Both the position numbers and the translations under genes were made by a program. Below are positions 17,474-26,259 of a stretch of 64,000 bases of DNA, one piece after another. This DNA is from Mariniphaga sp041687215 (GTDB lineage Bacteria; Bacteroidota; Bacteroidia; Bacteroidales; Prolixibacteraceae), in NCBI RefSeq assembly GCF_041687215.1, contig NZ_JAWLCI010000002.1, positions 1 to 64,000 on the forward strand, read 5' to 3'. The notes under the pieces are model-generated. The model was not told where the DNA came from. It did no database searches and was given only the letters and a program-made list of their open reading frames with translations. The first letter of the stretch is position 1; the number at the start of each line of letters is the position of its first letter.

Positions 17474-18793
17474 TCAATTCTTTTCTGAAAAATGGATATT
17501 GAATAATTTTAACCGGTGCTCCAAATCGGGGAACTGATTCCGTTTCACAAACGAAACACAGGCGCGGATTCCCTGTTCGTTACTTCCGGTATTATCAAGA
17601 GCAATGGCGCTGATTCCATAATAAAGCAGATTCGCAACCAGTTGGTTTCCGGTCATTCCGGGGTACGATATGGTGAAATAAAACCCGTCGGCAACAGGCA
17701 GATCTATGTCTTTTTTATAAACGATATCGAATCCGTTTTCTATGAAAAGTTTTTTCATCACTTTGGCTTTCTCACCATACTCTTTTACCTCTTCCACAAA
17801 ATTGAAACGGCCTTCGTTGGCAGCTTTCAGCATGGCAGCCAGCGCCCATTGTGCCGAATGACTGGTGCCTGACGACAGCGCATACAACAACCTCAATGTA
17901 ATGGTACTGCCAAAATCAGTTCCTCCAAACCGTTTTTGCAACGCCGGGTAATCGCGTTTAAAAAGTGAATCAGAAATCACCATCAATCCGCAACGCTGGC
18001 CCGCATAGGAAAATATTTTGGAACTGGAAATGAACAGCATGTAATTCCCGGTGTATTTCGCAACCGTTGGCTGATAAGGCGGCTGACCGGGTTTCGAAAA
18101 ATCCTGCCTGAAATCCATACCGAAATAAGCCAGGTCTTCCATCACAATCACATCGTATTTGTTGGCCAAATCGCCAATTATATTCAATTCCTCTTCGGTA
18201 AAACAAATCCAGGTGGGATTGTTCGGATTGGAATAAACAATAGAACAAATATTTCCTTTGGAAAGAAACTCTTCCAGTTTCGACCTCAATTTTTCACCCC
18301 TGAAGTTAAATACATCAAAGGTTTCGTATTTCTGGCCCAACACCATCATTTGTTGTTTCTGCACCGGAAATCCCGGGTCGATAAAAAGGGTGGTATCTTT
18401 TCCTTCCACCGCATTTGCCGCGGCCATAAAAGCGGCATAAGTTCCCTGCATGGATCCAACCGTTGGAATACAACCTTTGGGAGAAACTTCGATATTCAGA
18501 AAATTTTTTACAAAACGTGACGCTTCCTCTTTCAGTGGTTTTATACCGTCAACCATGGGATAAATAGCCGCCACACCCCGCTGTAAAGCTTCAATTTCAG
18601 CTTCCACTCCCACCTTTGACGGCGGCAGTCCAGGTACGCCCATTTCCATGCGCACATATTTTTCGCCGGTTTCTTCTTCAACCAGATTTACCAGCGCAAC
18701 AATTTCGCGGATGGAAGCTTTTCCCGGATCGGCAATCCGGAGTTCTTTAATTTTTTGATCGATAATTTCTTTTTCGAAAGGTGAATTCTTCAT
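17474..18793 (-). CDS. PLP-dependent aminotransferase, class I/II
   Basis: A 439-residue fold-type I aminotransferase. It has YSNPNNPTW (substrate and PLP region), an Asp in MEDLAYFGMD and the Schiff-base Lys259 in SSSKIFSYAGQRCG. It lies in a run with prephenate dehydratase and ACT proteins, so it probably converts phenylpyruvate or a related aromatic 2-oxoacid to the amino acid. In Bacteroides an aminotransferase of this kind sits next to pheA (established context). It has no signal peptide and is cytoplasmic. The aromatic specificity is inferred from neighbours, not from residues. Confidence 0.9.
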   Translation of the reverse strand: MKNSPFEKEIIDQKIKELRIADPGKASIREIVALVNLVEEETGEKYVRMEMGVPGLPPSKVGVEAEIEALQRGVAAIYPMVDGIKPLKEEASRFVKNFLNIEVSPKGCIPTVGSMQGTYAAFMAAANAVEGKDTTLFIDPGFPVQKQQMMVLGQKYETFDVFNFRGEKLRSKLEEFLSKGNICSIVYSNPNNPTWICFTEEELNIIGDLANKYDVIVMEDLAYFGMDFRQDFSKPGQPPYQPTVAKYTGNYMLFISSSKIFSYAGQRCGLMVISDSLFKRDYPALQKRFGGTDFGSTITLRLLYALSSGTSHSAQWALAAMLKAANEGRFNFVEEVKEYGEKAKVMKKLFIENGFDIVYKKDIDLPVADGFYFTISYPGMTGNQLVANLLYYGISAIALDNTGSNEQGIRACVSFVKRNQFPDLEHRLKLFNIHFSEKN

Positions 18794-18886
18794 GGTATTT
18801 TTCTCTTTTAATACATTGCCGGTAAAAACGAAATTTGCACCAGATAAAACTCCGGTGCAAACTCAAAATTCTGTATGAATTAAAAT

Positions 18887-19411
18887 CTAAATTCCGAAAT
18901 GCGGACGAATTTGTTTCACCCAATTTTGCACCCGTTCATCGGTCAGTTCAGGCTCAAAGTCCTCATCAACTGGCAACCCCATAAATTTGCCATCGATTAT
19001 AGATTCAGATTCGTCAAACTCATATCCATCGGTTGGGACCTGTCCCACAAGTGTTCCTCCGTTTTCCATCAGTTCGCGGCCAAGCAAACCAATATGATTC
19101 ACAAATGTCTGTGCATAGGTAACATGGTCGCCTAATCCGAAAATAGCCAGTGTTTTGCCTTCGTAACGTGTTTTTCCAATTTCAGGTAAAAAATTGGCCC
19201 AGTCGGTATTGTTATATTTCGAATGCCAGGTTTCTTTTCCAACAGTTGAAATGCCGAAAATAATTTTGTCATATTTCTCCAAATCGGTAACACTGGCTTC
19301 TTTTACAGGAACCAATTCTGCTTTTTCTTCGCCAATGGCATCTCTTACTTTTTTGGCTACCCGGTGAACAGAGCCGTCGAGCGGGCCAAAGAAAATTGCA
19401 ATTTTATTCAT
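18887..19411 (-). CDS. Flavodoxin (FMN electron carrier)
   Basis: A 174-residue long-chain flavodoxin, able to replace ferredoxin as electron carrier. The segments KIIFGISTVGKETWHSKYNNTDW and TLAIFGLGDHVTYAQTFVNHIG carry the isoalloxazine-contacting loops. The phosphate loop reads GPLDGSVHRVA instead of the usual TxTGxT form, which is unusual. It sits 20 nt after pheA, amid genes that include a ferredoxin-dependent oxidoreductase, so it may supply or take its electrons. The family call is good; the atypical loop leaves a small doubt about FMN affinity. Confidence 0.88.
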   Translation of the reverse strand: MNKIAIFFGPLDGSVHRVAKKVRDAIGEEKAELVPVKEASVTDLEKYDKIIFGISTVGKETWHSKYNNTDWANFLPEIGKTRYEGKTLAIFGLGDHVTYAQTFVNHIGLLGRELMENGGTLVGQVPTDGYEFDESESIIDGKFMGLPVDEDFEPELTDERVQNWVKQIRPHFGI

Positions 19412-19431
19412 ATAATTTTGTTTTTAATTGT

Positions 19432-20268
19432 TTACTGGTCATGCAAATAAACTTCACCCCTTTCGTATTCACCCAAAATGGCAAGGCTCGAAACACTTTT
19501 AAGCGTCTGATGGATAGCCCGTTCATAGTTTTCCATATTTTCCCATTCCACATCTACATGAATGGTATATTCATTGGGTTTTCCGATTATTGGCACCGAC
19601 TGAATTTTCGCCAAATTAATTTCATTCTCGGCAAATACGTTCAGTACCCTGGCAAGCGCACCATAAAAATGGCCAACTTCAAAACAAAGAGATGCTTTGT
19701 TGGCTTTTTCAGTAGGATTGCCATGTTTTGCCAAAATGAGAAACCGGGTGTAATTTTTTTTGTTGGTTTCAATTCCGGTTTCAAGAATATTTAGCTTGTA
19801 CAATTCTGCTGAACGCAAATTGCCAATGGCGGCAGCATTCACAGGCCTTTCTTCTGAAATAAATCTGGCTGCACTTGCAGTATCCATTCCTTCATGCAAT
19901 TCAGCATTCGGAAAATACTTTTCAATGTATTCCACACATTGCTGGAGTGCAATAGGATGTGAGTAGATATCGGTAATATCGGCAGGTTTAACTCCCGGAA
20001 TGGCCATCAGGTTCATTTGAATGTGCAGGTAAATTTCGCCAATAATACGAAGGTGGTAATCGCGAATCAACTGGTAATTTTTAAGTAAACTTCCGGCAAT
20101 GGAATTCTCAATGGCTAAAACAGCAAAATCCACTTTGTCGGTATCAATTAACTGACAAACACTGGTAAACGACTTACATTCAACTACTTTAATTTTTTCA
20201 CTGAAATATTTTTGTGCCGCATCTTCATGAAAAGACCCCACAATTCCCTGTACTGCAATACGCTTCAT
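19432..20268 (-). CDS. pheA: Prephenate dehydratase with C-terminal ACT domain
   Basis: Converts prephenate to phenylpyruvate, the last step before transamination to phenylalanine. The 278 residues comprise a PDT domain (to about 180), with AIENSIAGSL and YTRFLIL (the TRF catalytic motif), and an ACT domain (about 195-270). There is no chorismate mutase domain, unlike E. coli PheA. In the ACT domain the phenylalanine-binding ESRP is replaced by QSVP in INLAKIQSVPIIG, a form also familiar from Bacteroides-type enzymes, so feedback control may differ. It lies upstream of the flavodoxin gene (20 nt). Confidence 0.95.
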   Translation of the reverse strand: MKRIAVQGIVGSFHEDAAQKYFSEKIKVVECKSFTSVCQLIDTDKVDFAVLAIENSIAGSLLKNYQLIRDYHLRIIGEIYLHIQMNLMAIPGVKPADITDIYSHPIALQQCVEYIEKYFPNAELHEGMDTASAARFISEERPVNAAAIGNLRSAELYKLNILETGIETNKKNYTRFLILAKHGNPTEKANKASLCFEVGHFYGALARVLNVFAENEINLAKIQSVPIIGKPNEYTIHVDVEWENMENYERAIHQTLKSVSSLAILGEYERGEVYLHDQ

Positions 20269-20351
20269 TCGTTTTTATTAAATTGAATTCAAATATACAC
20301 ATTATGATTTTAGAACAGGTCACCCTTATTTTGGTTCTTTAAAATTTTAAT

Positions 20352-20780
20352 TTATAGCTGGTATTGATCATCGCCTGCTGATAATTCATTTTTATGATTT
20401 TCAAGAACCGAGAGGCATTTATCCAGATTAGCCGGCCTGATGACAATGACGGCTGTTTTATCATTCATCGAAAAAGCGTAAAGGTATTCGATAAATACAC
20501 CCTCCGCATTCAGAATCTGAAGCATTCGCGACAACGCTCCCGGCTGGTTCGGGCTTTTTACCAAAACCACATCGGTGGTGCGCACCGAAAAATGTTTTTC
20601 CTTTAATACATTGCATGCTTTGTCCGGATCGGATACGATGAGCCGCAATACGCCAAAATCCGATGTGTCAGCTACAGTAAATGCAGAAATATTGATGTTT
20701 GCTTCACCCAAAATTTGAGCTACTTCGTTTAGTCTGCCCGATTTATTTTCCAGAAATACCGAAACTTGTTTTGCTTTCAT
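20352..20780 (-). CDS. Tandem ACT-domain protein
   Basis: A 142-residue protein with two ACT domains (about 4-65 and 72-135): KQVSVFLENKSGRLNEVAQIL and VLVKSPNQPGALSRMLQIL. ACT domains bind amino acids. This pair is the short regulatory type often encoded next to phenylacetate-CoA ligase genes in Bacteroidota. It starts 6 nt after the ligase stop, so the two are almost certainly co-translated. It probably senses an aromatic amino acid and regulates the ligase or the oxidoreductase; this is inference. A paralogue lies on the other side of the ligase (22145-22576). Confidence 0.88.
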   Translation of the reverse strand: MKAKQVSVFLENKSGRLNEVAQILGEANINISAFTVADTSDFGVLRLIVSDPDKACNVLKEKHFSVRTTDVVLVKSPNQPGALSRMLQILNAEGVFIEYLYAFSMNDKTAVIVIRPANLDKCLSVLENHKNELSAGDDQYQL

Positions 20781-20786
20781 ATCTTT

Positions 20787-22100
20787 TCAGATTTTTCGAT
20801 TGTCGATTACCCGTTTTGCTTTGCCTGCCGTTCGCTCAATTGTTTTCGGTTCTACCAGTTTCACATCCACCGAAATGCCCAGCATTCCCTGAATATTGGC
20901 CGTAATTTTTTTGCGCAGTGCTTCCAGTTCACGAATTTCGTCCGAGAAAAACTGTTCCTGAACTTCCACCAGTAGTTTGAGCACATCCAGCGAGCCTTCG
21001 CGTTCCACAATGAGGAGGTAGTGTGGTTCGGTTTCGCTCATTTCCAACAATACGCTTTCAATTTGCGACGGGAACACATTCACTCCGCGAATAATAAGCA
21101 TATCGTCGGACCGGCCGGTGCATTTTTCCATCCGAACCAATGTACGACCACAGGTGCATTTGTCGTAATTCAGCCGGGTAAGATCGCGGGTTCGGTAGCG
21201 CAGAATGGGAATTCCTTCTTTGGAAACAGTTGAAAAAACCAGTTCTCCCAGTTCTCCCGCAGGAAGCGGTTCCAGTGTTTCCGGGTCAATAATTTCAGGG
21301 ATAAAATGATCTTCGTTAATGTGCATTCCGGACTGGTGTTCACATTCGCAGGAAACGCCCGGCCCAACCACTTCGCTCAAACCATAAATATCAATGGCTT
21401 TCAGTTTTAATTTCGCTTCTATTTCCCGACGCATGTTTTCACTCCACGGTTCGGCGCCAAAAATACCAACACGAAGATTCAGAGAATCGGGTGCAATTCC
21501 CATTTCCTGCATCACTTCAGCTAAAAACAGCGCATACGAAGGTGTGCAGGCAATCACCGAAGTTCCGAAATCCTGCATCAGTTGAATCTGCTTTTTTGTG
21601 TTTCCGCCCGAAATGGGAATTACTGTGGCTCCAAGGTTTTCGGTTCCGTAATGCAGTCCGAGGCCGCCGGTAAACAACCCGTAACCGTAAGCCACCTGCA
21701 CAATATCGTTTTTGTGAACGCCGGCCATACAAAGGGTACGCGTTACCACTTCGGCCCACATCTGCAAATCGTTGCGTGTGTAGCCTACCACCGTTGGTTT
21801 TCCGGTAGTTCCCGAGCTGGCATGCAAACGCACAATTTCACTCATGGGTACGGTAAACATACCAAACGGGTAATTGTCGCGCAAATCCGATTTATTTGTA
21901 AACGGCAGTTTACTTAAATCTTCAACCGACTGAATATCGCCTGGTGCCAGACCTTTTTCCTGCATTTTAGCCCGGTAACTGGGAATGTTGTGGTAAATGC
22001 GCCTCACCGTTTGCAACAGCCTTTCGCTTTGAACAGCGGCCATTTCTTCGCGTGATGCACACTCCATTTTTTCGTTCCAAATCATTCGTATTTTTTTCAA
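20787..22100 (-). CDS. paaK: Phenylacetate-CoA ligase
   Basis: AMP-forming ligase of 437 residues that makes phenylacetyl-CoA (or a similar aryl-acetyl-CoA) from the free acid. The P-loop SSGTTGKPT, the core YGLSEVVGPG, YRTRDLTRLN and the C-terminal region with RTAGKAKRV match PaaK. The length agrees with the family. It is flanked by two ACT-domain genes and lies in a run with a ferredoxin-dependent oxidoreductase. That arrangement fits making phenylpyruvate from phenylacetate, or the reverse fermentation. No paa ring-cleavage genes are present, so aerobic degradation is unlikely. Confidence 0.93.
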   Translation of the reverse strand: MKKIRMIWNEKMECASREEMAAVQSERLLQTVRRIYHNIPSYRAKMQEKGLAPGDIQSVEDLSKLPFTNKSDLRDNYPFGMFTVPMSEIVRLHASSGTTGKPTVVGYTRNDLQMWAEVVTRTLCMAGVHKNDIVQVAYGYGLFTGGLGLHYGTENLGATVIPISGGNTKKQIQLMQDFGTSVIACTPSYALFLAEVMQEMGIAPDSLNLRVGIFGAEPWSENMRREIEAKLKLKAIDIYGLSEVVGPGVSCECEHQSGMHINEDHFIPEIIDPETLEPLPAGELGELVFSTVSKEGIPILRYRTRDLTRLNYDKCTCGRTLVRMEKCTGRSDDMLIIRGVNVFPSQIESVLLEMSETEPHYLLIVEREGSLDVLKLLVEVQEQFFSDEIRELEALRKKITANIQGMLGISVDVKLVEPKTIERTAGKAKRVIDNRKI

Positions 22101-22144
22101 ACTATTTTAAAACGTTTTCAATTTTTGAAAGGGAATTTTGCCGG

Positions 22145-22576
22145 TTATTTTCCGTAAACTGTTTGGTCGTCGAGTATTGGAATTCCGTTTTGTTCGAGCA
22201 GTTTTTTCGCTTCCAGCACATCCGGAACATCCAGTACCAAAATGGCCATATTGGTTTGGGAAATCAGTCGTGTGTAAGCATTTTCGATATGAATACCAAC
22301 CCGTGCAATTTGCACAAGCAGTTCATCCAGACCACCTGCCTCGTCTTTCATTTCCAAAGCGATTACTTCGCGCAACGCCACCGAATTGCCTTTTTCAGAC
22401 AACGCCTGATAAGCTTTTTCGGGTTTATCAACCAAAAGATTAAGTACGCCCCATCCGTGCAGAATGTTACTGAGCGTAAGTGAACGGATATTAATCTGTT
22501 CCTTTTTTAGAATATTGGTAATTCCTTCAAAATGAGCAATTTTATTTTCAAGGAAAACTGAGATTTCAAAAGCCAT
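22145..22576 (-). CDS. Tandem ACT-domain protein (paralogue)
   Basis: A 143-residue two-ACT protein starting MAFEISVFLENKIAHFEGI at 22576. The frame is open further upstream, but the added residues do not fit the family, so this start is chosen. It resembles the ACT protein at 20352-20780 in layout (VFLENK at the N-terminus, a second ACT from about residue 70) and is probably a diverged duplicate. It lies 44 nt upstream of the phenylacetate-CoA ligase gene. The likely role is an amino-acid sensor for this module. Confidence 0.88.
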   Translation of the reverse strand: MAFEISVFLENKIAHFEGITNILKKEQINIRSLTLSNILHGWGVLNLLVDKPEKAYQALSEKGNSVALREVIALEMKDEAGGLDELLVQIARVGIHIENAYTRLISQTNMAILVLDVPDVLEAKKLLEQNGIPILDDQTVYGK

Positions 22577-22654
22577 AATTGTTGATTTTTGGTAATACAC
22601 TGATGCAAAATGCGGCAGCCTATTTTCAAATTTCAAACAAAAATAAAAGGAAAA

Positions 22655-23887
22655 TCAGAAATTGTAAGCCACAGACAACATATTTCTGAAATTTGTTACA
22701 TTTTCGGCATTTTTAATTTTTCCGAAATTGGTATAGTCGATATCGCCATAAGCCGCAGTTGTCCAACTCATTTCCCAGCCAAACATAAAATTTTTGTACG
22801 TATAAATCAGTTGTGGCGATATTTTATAAACCATGTCAATGTCTGTTGCCATACCATAAAATGGTCCGATGGGATTTTCACTGGTACCGAGATTTTTCAG
22901 GTAACCGGCAAAAAAACCGAATTTCCAGGTTTGGCCGTAAGTGAAATTGACCCAATTATACATGTGATTTAACGGTGTGTAAGTTTCTGTGCCGGTTGAT
23001 GCATCGAGCGATGCTACCGCATATCCGCCCGGCAGAAGGCTTTCGTTTACATTCTGTCCATACATCGACTTAGCCTTAAATTCAAACTTGTTTTTAGTGT
23101 ATTTCAGGTAAGCCAATGCTGCCCAGGTATTTAATTTTTCGGTTGTTTTAAAAGTTCCGTTGGTTCCGGCGGTAGCATTTCTGGGCAAAATACTTTTCCA
23201 GTCAACAGCAGCCCCGGCTACCCAGTTTTCATTAAAAAACTGCAATTGGGCATGAAGATTTGGAACCACAGCCTCGCGCTGGTAACGGTAAGTTTTACCG
23301 TCGGGCCCGTCGTTGGCATAATTAAACTGGTAAACTGCACCGGCAATAAAATCGAGGTTTTTAGCCAGATGGTGGGTAAGCCTCAACTGCGGACTCCTGT
23401 TAAACACCTGAAAAGGAAGGCCGGTATTTTCATTTAAAACCGAAGGATAAACCTTTTCAATAAATGTAGGGTGCCAGGCACGACCGAAAAGAAGGGTGGT
23501 TTTAGGCCAGACAAAACTGGTGTAGGCATGACGCAACCTGATGCCGTTTGTTGGAGAATAGCCGGTAAAGTCAACCTCAATATAACCGCTAACAGTTGCT
23601 TTTCCCAATTCCAGGCCAGAAAACCGGGTTCCAAATCGTGAGAAGGTATTCAAAAAATGGGCATTTGGCTGAGCATAAATATCTTCCCCATTTTCATCGT
23701 AAACCGGTTCGTACGGAAAAAATTCAAGCAGATGATCGCAGGCACATACATTTTTCCTGGAATCGAAAATAAAATCGTTTCGAACGAAACCCGAAAAATC
23801 AATTTTAATATTCTTTGAAGTAAGAAATCCCTGTGCTTGTGATCCAAATGAGATTAATAAAAACATTACAATCAGGTTCTGTTTCAT
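22655..23887 (-). CDS. Outer-membrane porin-like barrel protein (DcaP-like)
   Basis: A 410-residue protein with a signal peptide (MKQNLIVMFLLISFGSQAQG) and a C-terminal strand ending in Phe (NMLSVAYNF), the usual outer-membrane barrel signature. The segments IKIDFSGFVRNDFIFDSRK, ATVSGYIEVDFTGYS and LLFGRAWHPTF resemble DcaP-like porins, which pass organic acids. It is the first gene of the run leading to the ACT and ligase genes (78 nt gap), so uptake of aromatic acids is an attractive but unproven role. The family assignment is by impression and moderate. Confidence 0.7.
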   Translation of the reverse strand: MKQNLIVMFLLISFGSQAQGFLTSKNIKIDFSGFVRNDFIFDSRKNVCACDHLLEFFPYEPVYDENGEDIYAQPNAHFLNTFSRFGTRFSGLELGKATVSGYIEVDFTGYSPTNGIRLRHAYTSFVWPKTTLLFGRAWHPTFIEKVYPSVLNENTGLPFQVFNRSPQLRLTHHLAKNLDFIAGAVYQFNYANDGPDGKTYRYQREAVVPNLHAQLQFFNENWVAGAAVDWKSILPRNATAGTNGTFKTTEKLNTWAALAYLKYTKNKFEFKAKSMYGQNVNESLLPGGYAVASLDASTGTETYTPLNHMYNWVNFTYGQTWKFGFFAGYLKNLGTSENPIGPFYGMATDIDMVYKISPQLIYTYKNFMFGWEMSWTTAAYGDIDYTNFGKIKNAENVTNFRNMLSVAYNF

Positions 23888-24061
23888 AACAAATGTTGAT
23901 TATTGGTTATTTAACTGAAAAAGAATATTGTATCTATTCTGCTGCTAAATTTAGCAGAAATACGGAGAGTACAGGCAGGTAAAAAAATAACTTCACAACA
24001 TAATTCGGTAATTTATTTTCATTTTAAATAACGATTCTGCGTTACAATTTTTATATCCTCT

Positions 24062-24077
24062 TGTAACATCTGTTACA
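24062..24077. promoter_or_regulatory. Crp/Fnr-type operator upstream of nrfHA
   Basis: TGTAAC-ATCT-GTTACA is a perfect inverted repeat of 6+4+6 bases, 55 nt before the nrfH start. A near-consensus -7 element (TAAAATTTG, 24098-24106) follows. This puts the palindrome centre about 43 nt before the expected start of transcription, the position of class II activator sites. GTAAC-n4-GTTAC is a form described for HcpR-like nitrosative-stress regulators of the Crp/Fnr superfamily. Confidence 0.65.
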
Positions 24078-24132
24078 GGTTTAAAGTAAAAATTAAATAA
24101 AATTTGAATTTTACTTAACCGATTTAATAATT

Positions 24133-24708
24133 ATGCTGAAAAAACTGCTTCCACCGCCAAAATGGAGGTTTCCTGTAATGATTGCCTCCGCTGTTTTTAT
24201 AGGAATTGTGCTGTTTACCCTTTACATGTCGAAAGCCCATTCTTACTTGTCGGATGATCCGAAAGCCTGCGTGAACTGTCACATTATGGCTCCACAGTAT
24301 GCCACCTGGGCGCATAGTTCCCACCGCGAAAGGGCTCATTGCAACGACTGCCATGTACCCCATAACAATATTTTCAACAAGTATTATTTTAAAGCAAATG
24401 ACGGTTTGCGTCACTCCACACTTTTTGCACTCAGAAAGGAAAGACAGGTAATCCGGATTCTGGAACCCGGGGCCAAAGTGGTTCAAAACAATTGCATCAG
24501 ATGTCATGAAAAACAACTTGTGGACCCGAAACTTGAAGCCACGGTGGCAAATCACAGAGACATCAGGGAAAGCAGGCGTTGTGTTGACTGTCACCGGGAA
24601 GAAGGAGGGCACGGAACCATGAACAGCCTGTCAAGTGTGCCTTATGCACGCGTTCCCCTGCCTGAAAATCCGATTCCTGAATGGTTAAGAAATTATTTAA
24701 AAAACTAA
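24133..24708 (+). CDS. nrfH: Cytochrome c nitrite reductase small subunit NrfH
   Basis: Membrane-anchored tetraheme quinol dehydrogenase that feeds electrons to NrfA. One N-terminal membrane helix (about 13-32) is followed by four CxxCH motifs at Cys46-His50, Cys70-His74, Cys121-His125 and Cys150-His154. The length (191) fits NapC/NirT-type NrfH. It lies 12 nt upstream of nrfA. A palindrome at 24062-24077 probably controls the operon. Function: periplasmic respiratory nitrite ammonification using menaquinol. Confidence 0.95.
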   Translation: MLKKLLPPPKWRFPVMIASAVFIGIVLFTLYMSKAHSYLSDDPKACVNCHIMAPQYATWAHSSHRERAHCNDCHVPHNNIFNKYYFKANDGLRHSTLFALRKERQVIRILEPGAKVVQNNCIRCHEKQLVDPKLEATVANHRDIRESRRCVDCHREEGGHGTMNSLSSVPYARVPLPENPIPEWLRNYLKN

Positions 24709-24720
24709 AATCATACAAAA

Positions 24721-26238
24721 ATGAACAACAAATTGAGAATAACCGAAAAACACCCATGGTTGGCCTGGGTACTTTTTTTTGCAACCATAGTGGTTGTATT
24801 CCTGCTGGGACTTTTAGCTTCATCAATTGTGGAACGCCGGATGGAAGCAGTTTTTGTAAATACCCCGCAAACTGACATAATGCCCTATGAACCACGCAAT
24901 GAAGTATGGGGAGAAAATTTTCCGCGTCAGTTTCAATCGTATTACGGAACAGCTGATACTTCCTTCCGCAGTAAATACAACGGCAATGTTATGATTGACA
25001 TGCTGGAAGAAGACCCCAGACTTGTGGTATTGTGGGCTGGTTATGGTTTTTCCAAAGAATACAATCAGGGTCGTGGTCATTATTATGCCATCGAAGATGT
25101 ACGTAATGTTTTACGCACCGGAGGTCCGAAAAATGCAAATGACGGCCCAATGCCAACTACATGCTGGACTTGTAAAAGCCCAGATGTTCCCAGAGTTATG
25201 AACCGCGAAGGTGTGGCCGAATTTTACACAGGTTCATGGGCAAGATTAGGCCCTGAAATTGTAAACCCAATTGGCTGTGCCGACTGCCATGACGAAAAAA
25301 CAATGAATCTCAGAATTTCAAGGCCTGCTTTGATTGAAGCTTTTGACCGGATGGGAAAGGACATCACAAAAGCCAGTTACCAGGAAATGCGCAGTTTGGT
25401 TTGTGCGCAGTGCCATGTGGAATACTATTTTAACAAAGAAGTTGTGGAAGGCGCCCAATATTTAACTTTCCCGTGGGATAACGGTTTCACCGCCGAAGCT
25501 ATGGAACAATATTACGACAATATAGCGTTTAGCGACTGGACCCATTCCATGAGCAAAGCTCCAATGTTAAAAGCACAACACCCCGGTTACGAAGTTTATA
25601 TGACAGGAATTCATGCCAAACGCGGTGTGTCTTGTGCTGATTGCCACATGCCCTATTCAAGCGAAGGCGGACAAAAATTCACCGATCATAAAATGCAGTC
25701 GCCATTAAATAACATTGCCAATTCGTGCCAGGTATGCCACCGCGAAGAAGCAACCCGGCTGGTTCAGGATGTGTACGAGCGCCAGGATCGGATTATTGAA
25801 AACCGCGACGAACTGGAAAAATTGCTGGTGAGGGCACACGTTGAAGCCCAAAAAGCATGGGAATTGGGTGCAACCGAAGAGCAAATGAAGGATGTTCTCA
25901 CTGGAATACGCCACGCTCAGTGGCGGTGGGATTACGCGGCAGCCAGTCATGGTGGTTCGTTCCATTCGCCGGTTGAAATTGGCCGAACTGTTGCCAACGG
26001 CATAACCATTGCTCAGGAAGCACGTATTAAACTGGCCAGGCTTCTGGCTCAATTCGGGCTGAATGAAGAAATTCCTTATCCTGACATTGCTACAAAAGAA
26101 AAAGCACAGGAATTTATTGGCCTGGACATGGAACAATTGAACGCCGAAAAGCAGGAGTTTCTGAAAACTCTGGTACCCGAATGGGATAAACAAGCTGCAG
26201 AGCGGGAAGCTTCATATGGAGTTTTAATGACGAATTAA
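24721..26238 (+). CDS. nrfA: Ammonia-forming cytochrome c nitrite reductase NrfA
   Basis: Pentaheme enzyme reducing nitrite to ammonium with six electrons. The active-site heme is bound by the special CxxCK motif (Cys148-Lys152, CWTCK), and four CxxCH motifs follow at 186-190, 228-232, 305-309 and 336-340. An N-terminal hydrophobic segment (about 13-37) acts as signal or anchor. KAQHPGYEVYMTGIH matches the conserved region before heme 4. All motifs are intact, so the enzyme should be active. It forms an operon with nrfH and the following barrel gene (21 nt gap). Confidence 0.97.
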   Translation: MNNKLRITEKHPWLAWVLFFATIVVVFLLGLLASSIVERRMEAVFVNTPQTDIMPYEPRNEVWGENFPRQFQSYYGTADTSFRSKYNGNVMIDMLEEDPRLVVLWAGYGFSKEYNQGRGHYYAIEDVRNVLRTGGPKNANDGPMPTTCWTCKSPDVPRVMNREGVAEFYTGSWARLGPEIVNPIGCADCHDEKTMNLRISRPALIEAFDRMGKDITKASYQEMRSLVCAQCHVEYYFNKEVVEGAQYLTFPWDNGFTAEAMEQYYDNIAFSDWTHSMSKAPMLKAQHPGYEVYMTGIHAKRGVSCADCHMPYSSEGGQKFTDHKMQSPLNNIANSCQVCHREEATRLVQDVYERQDRIIENRDELEKLLVRAHVEAQKAWELGATEEQMKDVLTGIRHAQWRWDYAAASHGGSFHSPVEIGRTVANGITIAQEARIKLARLLAQFGLNEEIPYPDIATKEKAQEFIGLDMEQLNAEKQEFLKTLVPEWDKQAAEREASYGVLMTN

Positions 26239-26259
26239 ATCGTTTTAAATCAATAAAAA

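Noticed and set aside
24124..24612. 162-codon frame antisense to nrfH
   Set aside because: It overlaps nrfH completely and lacks any protein pattern. The four heme motifs fix the coding strand.
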